Origin: Nocardiopsis salina YIM 90010
Lineage (GTDB): Bacteria; Actinomycetota; Actinomycetes; Streptosporangiales; Streptosporangiaceae
DNA length: 64,000 nucleotides
Direction: 5' to 3'
NCBI RefSeq assembly: GCF_000341025.1
Contig: NZ_ANBF01000044.1
Location: forward strand, 2,085 to 66,084
Made by a program: the position numbers and the translations under genes. Of this stretch, positions 1 to 8,937 are shown in pieces. The first letter of the stretch is position 1. The number at the start of each line of letters is the position of its first letter. The notes beneath the pieces were generated by a model. It did not search any database. It was not told the origin of the DNA and saw nothing but the letters and a program-made list of their open reading frames with translations.

Positions 1-2853
1 GCTCAGGCACCCGAGTCCCCACATGCCCCCGTGCTCCCCGCCGCCCAGGAACTCGAGGACTACTGCGCTCCCGACGGATGCCACGACATCCTGCCGCCCG
101 GGCAGAACGGCGACGCCACCCTCGTGGAGATCCTCGCCCACCAGGCGTTCGGCACCCGCCCGGAGCACTCCTCCGGCCAGCTGGACATGTACGACGACAT
201 CGTTCACAACTACGAAGGGCTCACCGACGACGAACTGGACGAGTACTTCCTCGATGCAGGGTTCGGTGCCGACTCCGACGACATCGGAGAGGAGTATCAG
301 CCGCGCGAGGACGTCACGATCACCCGCGACGCCTCACACGGCATCCCGCACATCCACGGGGACACCCGCGAGGGCACGATGTACGGCGCCGGGTACGCCG
401 CCGCCGAGGATCGCCTCTTCCTCATGGACGTGCTGCGCCGGGTCGGCCGCGGTGAGCTGACCTCCTTCGCCGGCGGGGCCGAGGACAACCGCGGCCTCGA
501 ACAGGATCTGTGGCGCACCGCCCCCTACACCGAGGAGGACAAGCAGGAACAGATCGACCGGGTCGCCTCCTCGGGCGAACGCGGGGAGCAGGCCCTGGAC
601 GATGTCGAGGACTACCTCGTAGGCATCAACACCTACATCGACGAAGCCGACTCCGACCGCAGCTTCCCCGGAGAGTACGTGCTCACCGGCCACAAGGACG
701 CCATCACCAACGAGGGCGAGATCGAGCCGTTCACCGCCACCGACGTGGTCGGCATCGCCGCGATGGTCGGCGGCATCTTCGGCGGTGGGGGAGGCGGCGA
801 GGTCCAGTCCGCCCTGACCCGCGCCGGGTTCCAGGACCAGTACGGGGCCGAGGAGGGCCTCGCCGCCTACGACGCCTGGCGCATGGAGAACGACCCCGAA
901 GCCCCTGCCACGGTCGACGGTGAGTTCCCCTACAGCCAGACCCCCGACGAGGCCGTGGGCGAATCCGTGCCCGACAGCGGTTCGGTCGAGGAGTACGACA
1001 TCGTGCACGACGAGCACGGTTCCGCGGAGAGCGGTGAGACGGCCGATCCGCCTGCGCCTGCCGGCGCGGAGGAGGCCGGAGCCGGCGCAGGCACCGTCGG
1101 CGACCTCACCGACGAGCAGCGCGACGAGCTCGACCGCATGATCGAGGAGGACGACCTCTCCGTCGCCGAGGGCCTGTTCAACGACGGTGTCCTGCCCGAG
1201 GACTTCCTCGACCCGGGTGGGATGTCCAACGCCCTCCTCGTCTCGGCCGAGCACACCGAGAGCGGCAACCCCGTCGCCGTCATGGGACCGCAGACCGGCT
1301 ACTTCTCCCCGCAGCTGCTCATGCTCCAGGAACTGCAGGGCCCGGGGATCAGCGCCCGCGGCGCCTCCTTCGCCGGCGTGAGCTTCTACGTCCAGATGGG
1401 CCGCGGCGCCGACTACGCGTGGAGCGCGACCTCCGCTCACCACGACATCACCGACACCTATGCGGTCCCGCTGTGTGAGACCGACGGGTCCGACCCGACC
1501 ACCGACTCGCGCGCCTACATCGACACCTCCGGCGAGTGCACCGAGTTCGAGGAGCTCAGCGTCACCAACGAGTGGTCGCCCACCGTCGCCGACCAGACAC
1601 CGGAGGGTGGCTACACGCTCACGTCCCTGCGGTCGGAGTACGGGCTCGTGGAGTCCTTCGCGACCGTCGACGGCACCCCCGTTGCGCACACGAGCCTGCG
1701 CTCGACCTATATGCGGGAGGTCGACTCGATCGTCGGGTTCCAGCGCTTCAACGACCCGGACGAGATCACCTCGGCGGAGAGCTTCACCGAGGCCGCCTAC
1801 GACATCGAGTACACGTTCAACTGGCACTACGTGGACAGCGAGGACATCGCGTTCGTCAACTCCGGGGCCAACCCGGTGCGGACCGAGGGCACCAACCCGA
1901 ACATGCCCATCGATGCGTCTTCCGAGGCCGGATGGTCGGGTTGGGACCCCGAGACCAACCTCGCCGACTACCACCCGCCGGAGGACCACCCGCAGGAGAT
2001 CAACCCCGACCACCTGCTCAACTGGAACAACAAACCCGCTGACGGCTACACCGCGGACTGGGCACACGGGTCGGTGCACCGCAACGACCTGTTGGAGGCC
2101 CGCGTGGAGTCGGCGATGGAGGAGGGCCATTCCTTCACCCCGGCCTCGCTCACCGCGCTGTCCATCGAAGCGGGGGTGGGCGACTTGCGGGCGCAGGAGG
2201 TACTTCCGCTGCTGCTGGAGGTCATCGACTCTGTCGAGGTCGATGACCCCGAGCTGGCCGAGACCGTTGAGGGACTGCGCGCCTGGGTCGACGACGGGGC
2301 CCGGCGCCAGGAACCCGAGCGCGACGCCGGCTCCTACGACCACGCCGAGGCGATCCGTGTCCTGGACGCGTGGTGGCCGCTGCTGGTGCGCGCACAGTTC
2401 GAACCGGGGCTGGGTGAGGATCTCTTCGAGGAGATCACCTCGTCCGTCTCGGTCGACGAGTCCCCTTCGGGGCAGCTCGGCGGTGGAGAGCCGGACAACG
2501 TCACTCAGGCACAACCGCACCAGGGATCGTCCTTCCAACACGGTTGGTGGTCCTACGTCGACAAGGATCTGCGCACGGTGCTGGGGGAGGACGTCGACGG
2601 CGCCCTGCCCGAGGCCTACTGCGGCGAGGGCGACGTCGACACCTGCCGCACCGTCCTGCTGGAGAGCCTGGCCGCGGCAGCCGAGACCCCGGCCGAGGAC
2701 GTCTACCCGGGCGACGACCACTGCGACGCGGGCGACCAGCTCTGCGCGGACACGGTGATCCACCAGTCCGTGGGCGGCATCGACATGTGGCCCGTGCACT
2801 GGCAGAACCGACCCACGTTCCAGCTCGTCTACCAGTTCTCCGGCGGACGATAG
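1..2853 (+). CDS. Penicillin acylase family protein (5' truncated by window)
   Basis: This is an Ntn-hydrolase of the penicillin/acyl-homoserine-lactone acylase family, normally exported and self-cleaved into alpha and beta chains around a linker. The frame is open from base 1 with no convincing start or signal peptide, so the N-terminus lies upstream. The alpha-chain part contains DVTITRDASHGIPHIHGDT near codons 103-121. An acidic spacer follows. The beta chain should begin at the Ser of GGMSNALLVS (codon at 1225-1227), the expected autocatalytic nucleophile. The FNWHYVDSEDIAFVNSG segment (1815-1865) matches the family's structural core. A strong hairpin terminator follows the stop. The substrate cannot be told from sequence. 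The family call is confident; preference for beta-lactams, AHLs or other amides is open. Confidence 0.9.
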   Translation, partial: AQAPESPHAPVLPAAQELEDYCAPDGCHDILPPGQNGDATLVEILAHQAFGTRPEHSSGQLDMYDDIVHNYEGLTDDELDEYFLDAGFGADSDDIGEEYQPREDVTITRDASHGIPHIHGDTREGTMYGAGYAAAEDRLFLMDVLRRVGRGELTSFAGGAEDNRGLEQDLWRTAPYTEEDKQEQIDRVASSGERGEQALDDVEDYLVGINTYIDEADSDRSFPGEYVLTGHKDAITNEGEIEPFTATDVVGIAAMVGGIFGGGGGGEVQSALTRAGFQDQYGAEEGLAAYDAWRMENDPEAPATVDGEFPYSQTPDEAVGESVPDSGSVEEYDIVHDEHGSAESGETADPPAPAGAEEAGAGAGTVGDLTDEQRDELDRMIEEDDLSVAEGLFNDGVLPEDFLDPGGMSNALLVSAEHTESGNPVAVMGPQTGYFSPQLLMLQELQGPGISARGASFAGVSFYVQMGRGADYAWSATSAHHDITDTYAVPLCETDGSDPTTDSRAYIDTSGECTEFEELSVTNEWSPTVADQTPEGGYTLTSLRSEYGLVESFATVDGTPVAHTSLRSTYMREVDSIVGFQRFNDPDEITSAESFTEAAYDIEYTFNWHYVDSEDIAFVNSGANPVRTEGTNPNMPIDASSEAGWSGWDPETNLADYHPPEDHPQEINPDHLLNWNNKPADGYTADWAHGSVHRNDLLEARVESAMEEGHSFTPASLTALSIEAGVGDLRAQEVLPLLLEVIDSVEVDDPELAETVEGLRAWVDDGARRQEPERDAGSYDHAEAIRVLDAWWPLLVRAQFEPGLGEDLFEEITSSVSVDESPSGQLGGGEPDNVTQAQPHQGSSFQHGWWSYVDKDLRTVLGEDVDGALPEAYCGEGDVDTCRTVLLESLAAAAETPAEDVYPGDDHCDAGDQLCADTVIHQSVGGIDMWPVHWQNRPTFQLVYQFSGGR

Positions 2854-2901
2854 GAGGCGCAGGAGAGGGACGGACGCGGGCCTCGGGGACGCCCGGGGCC
2901 C

Positions 2902-2943
2902 GGCCCGCGGCACCGGGCGGCGTGCCGCGGGCCACGTGTTTTT
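2902..2943 (+). terminator. Rho-independent terminator after penicillin acylase
   Basis: A perfect 12-bp stem (GGCCCGCGGCAC at 2902-2913, GTGCCGCGGGCC at 2922-2933) with an 8-base loop is followed within five bases by a short T run at 2939-2943. This is the most canonical terminator shape in the window. Confidence 0.8.
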
Positions 2944-3053
2944 CCGCCCGCGGTCCCGGGAAGGCAACGGAGACCCGCAATCGGGTGCTACGCCCGGCTT
3001 GCGTGGGTAGGCACACCAGTACCCGACAAGAAGGCGGGAGGGTCGAGACGACA

Positions 3054-3545
3054 ATGCCGGCCTGGTTGATCTGGCTCATCCTCGCCGCGGGCCTGGGCGT
3101 GGCCGAACTCTTCACACTGACCTTCGTCCTCGGGCTCATGGCCACCGCGGCGCTGGTCGCTGCGCTCCTCGGTGCGATCGGCCTGCCCGTCGCGGTGCAG
3201 ATCATCGGGTTCGCCGCGGCCACCGCGGCCGGACTCGTCTTCGTCCGCCCCCTCATCAAACGCCAGATGGACCGCACACCGGACGCACGCTCCGGCGCGG
3301 ACGCGCTCGTGGGTCGCTCGGCCGTGGTCCTGCAGCCCGTCGACGGTGACCAGGGGCGCGTCAAGCTGTCCGGCGAGGAGTGGTCGGCCCGCTGCATCGA
3401 TGAGGACCTGGTCATTCCGGTCGGCGCCCACGTGGACGTCGTCGAGATCGACGGAGCCACGGCCGTTGTCTACCCGCGCGAGGCCCTTCCCGAAGGGCCC
3501 GCACCCGAGGGGACCGACGACAACAACCAGTCGGGGCGTGCCTGA
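3054..3545 (+). CDS. NfeD-family membrane protein
   Basis: A 163-aa protein with two or three closely packed N-terminal transmembrane helices (about residues 3-65) and a C-terminal OB-fold NfeD domain (about 75-150; GADALVGRSAVVLQPV and GAHVDVVEIDGATAVV). Short NfeD proteins of this type are partners of SPFH/stomatin proteins in membrane quality control or microdomains. The SPFH gene starts 63 bp downstream on the same strand, so the two are likely co-transcribed. The ATG at 3054 was chosen because GGGAGG lies about 13 bases upstream and the hydrophobic segment begins right after it; the frame is open further upstream but without family similarity. No protease domain is present, as usual for the short class. 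Confidence 0.85.
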   Translation: MPAWLIWLILAAGLGVAELFTLTFVLGLMATAALVAALLGAIGLPVAVQIIGFAAATAAGLVFVRPLIKRQMDRTPDARSGADALVGRSAVVLQPVDGDQGRVKLSGEEWSARCIDEDLVIPVGAHVDVVEIDGATAVVYPREALPEGPAPEGTDDNNQSGRA

Positions 3546-3608
3546 CGCACTCAGGGCGGTGCCGGACCAGAGCGGCACCGAAGCCAACCGAAGCCAGGTG
3601 ATCACACG

Positions 3609-4703
3609 ATGGATCCGGCCATTCCTTTCATCATCCTCGCGGTCCTCTTCGTCGCATTGGCGCTGTCGGCGATCCGTATCGTGCCGCAGGCGCGGGCCTA
3701 CAACATCGAAAGATTCGGCCGCTACATCCGAACCATGAACCCCGGACTGAACTTCATCGTTCCGGGTGTGGACAGGGTCAACAGCAAGTTCGACCTGCGC
3801 GAACAGGTCTTCAGTTCGCGGCCGCAGCCCGTCATCACCGAGGACAACCTGGTCGTCAACATCGACACGGTGCTCTATTACCAGATCACCGCGCCGAAGG
3901 CAGCGGCCTACGAGGTCGCCAACTACATCCAGGCCATCGACCAGCTCACCGTCACGACGCTGCGCAACGTCATCGGTTCCATGGACCTCGAACGCACGCT
4001 CACCTCCCGCGAGGAGATCAACACACGCCTGCGCGGAGTTCTGGACGAGACCACCGGCAAGTGGGGGATCCGCATCAACCGGGTCGAGATCAAGGCGATC
4101 GACCCGCCGCCCACCATCAAGGAGGCGATGGAGAAGCAGATGCGGGCCGACCGCGACAAGCGGGCGGCGATCCTGCACGCGGAGGGTGAGCGGCAGTCCC
4201 GCATCCTCAAGGCCGAGGGTGCCCGGCAGCAGGCGATCCTGGAGGCCCAGGGTGACCAGCAGGCTGCGATCCTGCGCGCCGACGGTGAGGCCCAGGCCGT
4301 CGAGCGCGTCTTCCAGGCGGTGCACGAGAACGACGCCGACGCCAAGATGCTGGCGTACAAGTACCTGGAGACCCTGCCTGCGCTGGCACAGGGCGAGGGC
4401 AACACGTTCTGGGTCATCCCGGGCGAGTTCACCGAGGCGGTCAAGAACGTCACCCATGCCTTCGCCGGGGACGCCGCGCAGGCCACGCCCTCCACGGAGA
4501 AGGAACAGGGAGCGGAGGAACACGGTCAGCGGAGCATCACCGCGGCCGACCCGGGACGTTCGACCGCTGCGCAGGCTGCGATGCACGCCGCCGAGGCCGC
4601 GGAGAAGGCCGTGGCCGACGCCCGAGACGACGTGCGCAGGGCCGGGGACGCCCGTGGCGGGCCGACGCCCGCGCCCCGCAACGGGGACAGCGACAGCGAG
4701 TAG
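3609..4703 (+). CDS. SPFH/Band 7 (stomatin/QmcA-like) membrane protein
   Basis: A 364-aa protein with a single N-terminal membrane anchor (about residues 4-25) and a stomatin-type Band 7 domain (about 25-185; QARAYNIERFGRY, PGLNFIVPGVDRV, ITEDNLVVNIDTVLYYQI). It is followed by a coiled coil made of four 11-residue repeats (187-230) with the pattern xILxAxGxxQx. The C-terminal 70 residues are acidic, Ala-rich and probably disordered. Such proteins form membrane-bound oligomers and scaffold microdomains. Family knowledge and the adjacent NfeD gene suggest a role in envelope protein turnover. The upstream gap contains a purine-rich stretch before the ATG. Identity is firm; the cellular role is inferred. 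Confidence 0.92.
   Translation: MDPAIPFIILAVLFVALALSAIRIVPQARAYNIERFGRYIRTMNPGLNFIVPGVDRVNSKFDLREQVFSSRPQPVITEDNLVVNIDTVLYYQITAPKAAAYEVANYIQAIDQLTVTTLRNVIGSMDLERTLTSREEINTRLRGVLDETTGKWGIRINRVEIKAIDPPPTIKEAMEKQMRADRDKRAAILHAEGERQSRILKAEGARQQAILEAQGDQQAAILRADGEAQAVERVFQAVHENDADAKMLAYKYLETLPALAQGEGNTFWVIPGEFTEAVKNVTHAFAGDAAQATPSTEKEQGAEEHGQRSITAADPGRSTAAQAAMHAAEAAEKAVADARDDVRRAGDARGGPTPAPRNGDSDSE
4167..4298 (+). repeat. Four in-frame 33-bp repeats (hendecad coiled coil) in SPFH gene
   Basis: Codons 187-230 form four consecutive 11-residue units: AILHAEGERQS, RILKAEGARQQ, AILEAQGDQQA and AILRADGEAQA. The underlying 33-bp units are clearly related at the DNA level. Hendecads usually give right-handed coiled coils and are typical of the SPFH oligomerisation region. 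Confidence 0.85.
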
Positions 4704-4722
4704 CGGTCACGGTCGGCGGGAC

Positions 4723-4799
4723 GCGGTCCCGGTCCCCCGGCAGGCGGGCCGTTTCCGGGCACCGGTGGCCGGGGCTCGGGCAGAGGAGGCCGGGACCGC
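4723..4799. terminator. Possible bidirectional terminator between convergent genes
   Basis: An inverted repeat, GCGGTCCCGG at 4723-4732 and CCGGGACCGC at 4790-4799, flanks a GC-rich spacer in the gap between the SPFH gene (+) and the kinase gene (-). There is no T tract. Actinobacterial terminators often lack one. Confidence 0.4.
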
Positions 4800-4841
4800 C
4801 GGAGCCCGTCGGGGACAGCGGGGCTCCCGGCCGCTGTCCGC

Positions 4842-7004
4842 TCAGTTCTCGTCGGAGATCTCGTGGACCGTGAAGGAAGGGAACAGCACGTCGCTGGTGG
4901 CCTCGTGCCCCGGGGCGGCACGCGCCGTGATCCCGGCTCGGCGGCGGTCCTCCTCGTCCTCGGCGTCGTCGGGCAGCGGGTTGTCGTCCACCGCGGACAC
5001 CGCGAAGTCGTCGTTGACCCACAGGCTGAGCTCGAGGGTGTCCTCCTCGTCGTCGTACTCGCAGGCGAGCGCGACCGTGTTGGTCACCGCTTCGGAGGCG
5101 TCGTAGGCCGCGATCCCGGCGCGCTCGTCACTGTCGGGGTCGGTGGTCCCGAGCTCCTCGAGGTGCTCGTACTCCTCGAACCCGGACACGTCGGTTGCGG
5201 AGGCCAGGGCGTTGTCCCCGGACTCGTCCGAGGAACGCCGGATCTCGGCCTGCTGCCCGTCGGCACGGACCACGCCGTCGTAGTGCGTGAACTCGTCCTC
5301 GCCGTCGTTGCCCCAGCAGCGCACACCGAACGTGGACTCGCCGGGGCCCTCCAACACGTGTGCCTCGGTCGTGACCAGCACGCGGTCGGGCAGGGCCTCG
5401 TCCTCCCGCGTGAGCCATTCGCCCCGTGTCTCCTGGTTGGTGGGGTCCACGTGCAGCAGGGCCGCCTGCTCCTGTGGCCAGTAACCGTCGTCGTCCGGGG
5501 TGCCGTTGTCGAACGAACCCTGGATCCAGTCCGGCTGCGTGGAGAAATCGGTGTCGTACAGCGACAGGGTGTTGTCGGGAACCGACGGCGGCCGGGTCAG
5601 CACGAACACGGCGACGAGCACCATCACCAGGACCGCGGCACCTCCGGCGAGCAGCGTGATGCGCTTGCGGCGCTCGGCACCGGAGGGGCCGCCCGGGCCG
5701 GGCTGCGGGTGCCCGGGGGCACCGGGGACACCGGGGCCTCCGGGGCCGGCCGGCGCAGCGAATGCCTGCTGTCCGTGCGCGGGCGAGGCGTGCGCGTACG
5801 GGTGCTGTTGGGGGTGGGGCCCGGCGTGCGGCTGGTGGCCATGCGGAACCTGGTGGGGCTGTTGCGGCCCGCCCGGCGGATGGTGCGGAGGCTGAGCGCC
5901 GGACGGCGCGAACCCCTGCTGCGCTGTGTAGGCCCGGGTCGGCGGGGTCGCATACGGGGTGGTCTCCTGCCCCTGCAGCCCCGTCACCGGCTGGTGCGGG
6001 CCGCTCGGCGGTTGGTTCGGCCCGCTCTGGGGGTGCTGGGGCCCGCTGGGTGCGGCCGGGGCCCCGGCCCCGTGCGCGGCTGTCTCCTGAGGAGGGGTTC
6101 CCGGGACCGGTGCGCTGGCAGGCGGGGACCACGATGTCGAGATGGTCCTGTTGACCTCGGCCTCCTCCGGCTGCGGCTGCCCCGTGAGCCTGGCCAGGAG
6201 CTGCTGGGAGGTCGGCCGGTTGCGTGGATCCTTGTCCAGGGCCGCGACCACCAGCTCCGACAGGCCCTGGTCGAGCCCGTCCAGGCGCGGCGGCGCGGAG
6301 GAGATGTTGTGCAGCACGGCCGGCACCGTCGGGGCGTCGAAGGGCGCCGAACCGATGCCTGCGAAGGCCACCAGGCAGCCCCAGGCGAAGATGTCCGCTG
6401 CCGCCGTGGGCTGCTCGCCCAGGATCAACTCCGGGGCCATGTACGAGGGTGTCCCCATGAGTTGGCTGGACCGGGTCACCGAACCCGCGGAGTCGTCCAG
6501 GGCGCGCGCGATCCCGAAGTCGATGACCTTGGGGCCCACCGGGGACAACAGCACGTTCGCGGGCTTGAGGTCGCGGTGGATGATCCCTGAACCGTGGATG
6601 GCCGTCAGCGCCGCGGCCACGCCCATCGCCAGGCTCTCCAGGGTGCCGCCCGACATCGCGCCGTCGGCCCGCACCGCTTCGTCCAGGTTAGGGCCCGGTA
6701 CGTACTCCGAGACGATGTAGAGCGGTTCACCCTCCAGCCTGGCGTCGATGACCCCTGCAGTGGAGAAGCGCGCCACCCGCCGGGCCGACTCGACCTCGCG
6801 CGCGAAGCGGCGGCGGAAGTCCTCGTCGTCGGCGAGGTCGGGGTGGATGAGCTTGAGCGCGACCTTCTGCCCGGATCCGTCCTCGGCGAGGTAGACGGTG
6901 CCCATGCCGCCGCGCCCCAGCCGACTCGCCACGCGGTAGCCGTTCAGCTCGTGCGGATCGCCGGCACGCAGAGGCTTGCCGCTGTTGTGGCCGTTGGACA
7001 TCAC
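4842..7004 (-). CDS. PknB-type membrane Ser/Thr protein kinase
   Basis: A 720-aa Hanks-type kinase. The catalytic domain (about residues 20-275) has the Gly-rich loop LGRGGMGTVY, the VALK lysine, HRDLKPANVLL, DFG and the APE-type SYMAPE segment, so it looks active. A long Pro/Gln/His/Gly-rich juxtamembrane linker (about 280-445) leads to one transmembrane helix (about 450-475, LLAGGAAVLVMVLVAVFVLT). An acidic extracellular domain of about 240 residues follows, and it is not a PASTA domain. That ectodomain resembles the ectodomain of the protein encoded just upstream at 7138-8142. The GTG at 7004 has GAGGA about ten bases upstream; an ATG at 7001 is the alternative. It lies on the same strand as its ectodomain paralogue and 133 bp downstream of it, so co-transcription is plausible. 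The ligand is unknown. Confidence 0.92.
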   Translation of the reverse strand: MMSNGHNSGKPLRAGDPHELNGYRVASRLGRGGMGTVYLAEDGSGQKVALKLIHPDLADDEDFRRRFAREVESARRVARFSTAGVIDARLEGEPLYIVSEYVPGPNLDEAVRADGAMSGGTLESLAMGVAAALTAIHGSGIIHRDLKPANVLLSPVGPKVIDFGIARALDDSAGSVTRSSQLMGTPSYMAPELILGEQPTAAADIFAWGCLVAFAGIGSAPFDAPTVPAVLHNISSAPPRLDGLDQGLSELVVAALDKDPRNRPTSQQLLARLTGQPQPEEAEVNRTISTSWSPPASAPVPGTPPQETAAHGAGAPAAPSGPQHPQSGPNQPPSGPHQPVTGLQGQETTPYATPPTRAYTAQQGFAPSGAQPPHHPPGGPQQPHQVPHGHQPHAGPHPQQHPYAHASPAHGQQAFAAPAGPGGPGVPGAPGHPQPGPGGPSGAERRKRITLLAGGAAVLVMVLVAVFVLTRPPSVPDNTLSLYDTDFSTQPDWIQGSFDNGTPDDDGYWPQEQAALLHVDPTNQETRGEWLTREDEALPDRVLVTTEAHVLEGPGESTFGVRCWGNDGEDEFTHYDGVVRADGQQAEIRRSSDESGDNALASATDVSGFEEYEHLEELGTTDPDSDERAGIAAYDASEAVTNTVALACEYDDEEDTLELSLWVNDDFAVSAVDDNPLPDDAEDEEDRRRAGITARAAPGHEATSDVLFPSFTVHEISDEN

Positions 7005-7137
7005 GGTGGGGGGTTCCTCGCATCATCGATCGGGTTCGCGGTCAACAGGGTACCGAGGCGGTTGCTGCGGCATGCTCGGGAGCCCGGAGCCGGGGCGTTC
7101 CCCGGGGATGGGAACGTCTTTCGGGGCGCGCAGGTGC

Positions 7138-8142
7138 TCAGCCGCCGACCTCGTACAGGCTGTAGTCCTCGAAAAGCACCCGCAACGGCTGCTCGCCCTG
7201 ACCCCGGTCGTAGGCTATGCGCTGTTTGCGCACCAGCTCGTGGCCGCCGTGGTCGGTCGGCGCCGTGTTCTCGTCGACCGCCTGCGCCACGAGCCGGTCG
7301 TTGACCCACGCCTTCACGGTGGTGCGGCCGGGGCGGTCGCCGTCGCGGGTGTCGGAGTCGCAGGAGAGCTTGATGTTGTTCGAGGCCGGATCGTCGTCCT
7401 CGTCTGCTCCGCCGGCCACCGTCGGGTAGGGCTCGAAGTCCGGTACGGGGCCGTTCGCGAGCTCCTCCGAGCCGTCTGTGTCGGGGGTGTTCCGGGTCAG
7501 GTCCGCCTGTTCGCCGTCGGCGCGTACCGAGAGCCGGTAGGTGGCGTGGTGTACGGGATCGTCCGAGGTGCCCTCCGGGTCCGTGTCGGGCTCGTGGTAC
7601 TCGTCGGTGCACTCCACACCGAAGGAGAGGTACTCGTACCCCTCGAGGATCCGCACGTCCGCCTCGACCAGTAGGGAAGGCGGGAGGTCGCCGCCGTCGA
7701 CGCTCGGGACCCCGAACACGGCGCCGGACCACGGGTCGGACTCCTCGGCCGGGTCGTAGGCCATCACCTGACCCTCGCCCGGGAGGTGTCCTGAGGCGTA
7801 GGGGTCCTCCTCCGGTTCGTGCACGCTGTCGCTCCACTGCGGGTTCGTGGCGAAGTCGGTCGCGTAGAGGCTCGTGAGGTCTTCCGGAGGTCCCTCGCCC
7901 CCGGAGAACACGAAGAACGCGGTGGCGCCGAGCAGGGCCACCGCTGCTGTTCCTGCGCCGAAGACCCACAGGCGCCGGCGCCCGGGTGTTGCCGGTGGGC
8001 GGGGCGCACGGGCGTGGGCGGACGGCCCTTGTGGCGGGTTCCGGGGGTCGGGTCCGGGGTGTGGAGGGGTGCCGTAGGGGCCGGGAGGACCCGCGGAGCC
8101 GGGGGGTCCCCCCGGCGGGGGACCGGCGCTGTTCGACGTCAC
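7138..8142 (-). CDS. Single-pass membrane protein with kinase-like extracellular domain
   Basis: A 334-aa protein with a Pro/Gly-rich cytoplasmic segment (about residues 1-55), one transmembrane helix (about 57-80, LWVFGAGTAAVALLGATAFFVF) and a 250-residue acidic outer domain. The outer domain aligns by eye with the ectodomain of the downstream kinase. Shared landmarks are LY.TDF.T.P.W, ILEG followed by FGV.C, VRADG.QA, a Cys after a long gap, and a WVND element, in the same order. It lacks any kinase domain. I do not recognise a named family; a concanavalin-like or DUF1080-like beta fold is possible. The GTG start has GAGG eight bases upstream. It could compete with, or co-sense with, the kinase. 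Confidence 0.75.
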   Translation of the reverse strand: MTSNSAGPPPGGPPGSAGPPGPYGTPPHPGPDPRNPPQGPSAHARAPRPPATPGRRRLWVFGAGTAAVALLGATAFFVFSGGEGPPEDLTSLYATDFATNPQWSDSVHEPEEDPYASGHLPGEGQVMAYDPAEESDPWSGAVFGVPSVDGGDLPPSLLVEADVRILEGYEYLSFGVECTDEYHEPDTDPEGTSDDPVHHATYRLSVRADGEQADLTRNTPDTDGSEELANGPVPDFEPYPTVAGGADEDDDPASNNIKLSCDSDTRDGDRPGRTTVKAWVNDRLVAQAVDENTAPTDHGGHELVRKQRIAYDRGQGEQPLRVLFEDYSLYEVGG

Positions 8143-8287
8143 TGCTGCAACCTCGGGGGTCGGTTCGGGATGGGGCGCGACGGCGGTCGCGCGGGATCGG
8201 TGCTGGTCTCGGCGTATGTGGGGAGGCGTGTGGGCGTGCGTGGAGAAGACGGTGTCGAGAAGGAGGATGCCGAGCCTGTGGAAACAG

Positions 8288-8330
8288 TTTCAAGGCCGAC
8301 CCGATTTCGCTACCATGGGAACACCTGTTC
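8288..8330 (+). promoter_or_regulatory. Candidate sigma-70-like promoter with LexA (SOS) box
   Basis: A perfect dyad GAACACCTGTTC (8319-8330) fits the actinobacterial/Gram-positive LexA pattern GAAC-N4-GTTC. It sits immediately after a possible promoter with -35 TTTCAA (8288-8293), a 17-base spacer and -10 TACCAT (8311-8316), so LexA would cover the transcription start. The box lies about 100 bp upstream of the DUF6504 gene. The motif is directly visible; LexA control is inferred. Confidence 0.65.
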
Positions 8331-8430
8331 GAACGGTCGTCCTTCCCCGCGGCCGGGCCTGCCGGGTGCGTCGAGCGTGCCCCGGGCCGGAGTCCGACGA
8401 AATCCGGAGACAGCAAGACATGGGGGAGAC

Positions 8431-8700
8431 ATGAGCCGGTACTACGGGGCCCAGATCACGGTCGTGGAGGACGACGGGCGGCCGGCCAGGTTCACCTGGG
8501 ACGGGCGTGTGTACGGGGTACGCCGTATCATCGACCACTGGGTCAACGTGCGTATGGACTGGGCGCCCGTGCCCGGCGGCGGTGTGCCCGAGCGGTGGCA
8601 CTGGCGTGTGGAGGCCGGAACCGTACGGGCGCAGGGGGTGTACGAACTACGCAAGGACACCGCCAGCGGGCAGTGGTCGCTCTCGCGGGTGTGGGACTGA
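8431..8700 (+). CDS. DUF6504 family small protein (SOS-linked)
   Basis: An 89-aa protein recognised as the actinobacterial DUF6504 family from RPARFTWDGRVYGVRRIIDHW and from WHWRVEAGTVRAQGVYEL followed by a terminal WSLSRVWD block. Relatives often sit next to imuB/dnaE2 translesion-synthesis genes. Here it stands alone, between a divergent membrane-protein gene and a convergent acetyltransferase. The ATG at 8431 has a strong GGGGGAG (8422-8428) at ideal spacing. A LexA-like box upstream fits a DNA damage role. No catalytic residues or signal peptide are visible. The biochemical function is unknown. Confidence 0.8.
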   Translation: MSRYYGAQITVVEDDGRPARFTWDGRVYGVRRIIDHWVNVRMDWAPVPGGGVPERWHWRVEAGTVRAQGVYELRKDTASGQWSLSRVWD

Positions 8701-8937
8701 CGGTGGCCGGGCGGCCGTGGCATGGGGCAGGGTGGAACCGGCTCGGGGTGCCGGCCTGCCCCGAACACCCGGAACACGGGTCGGGGATGCGTGGATCGGC
8801 GCGGAGCCGGTGGTTCCGGTGGGCCCGCGGTTTTGTGGCTCAGGGTGACCGCGGCCCCGAACGCGGGCTCGGGCCGATTGCCGTTCGCGGGGCCGACGGC
8901 GTCGGGCCGCGAGATCCGTCGATCCCGGAGCAGTCGT

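Noticed and set aside
334-3054. Very long minus-strand open frame opposite the penicillin acylase
   Set aside because: Frames opposite GC-rich genes stay open because stops are rare; the protein has Val/Gly/Leu/Arg shadow composition, no domain, and the plus-strand gene is certain. The same applies to long antisense frames opposite ilvD, malQ, pepN, tig and mgtE.
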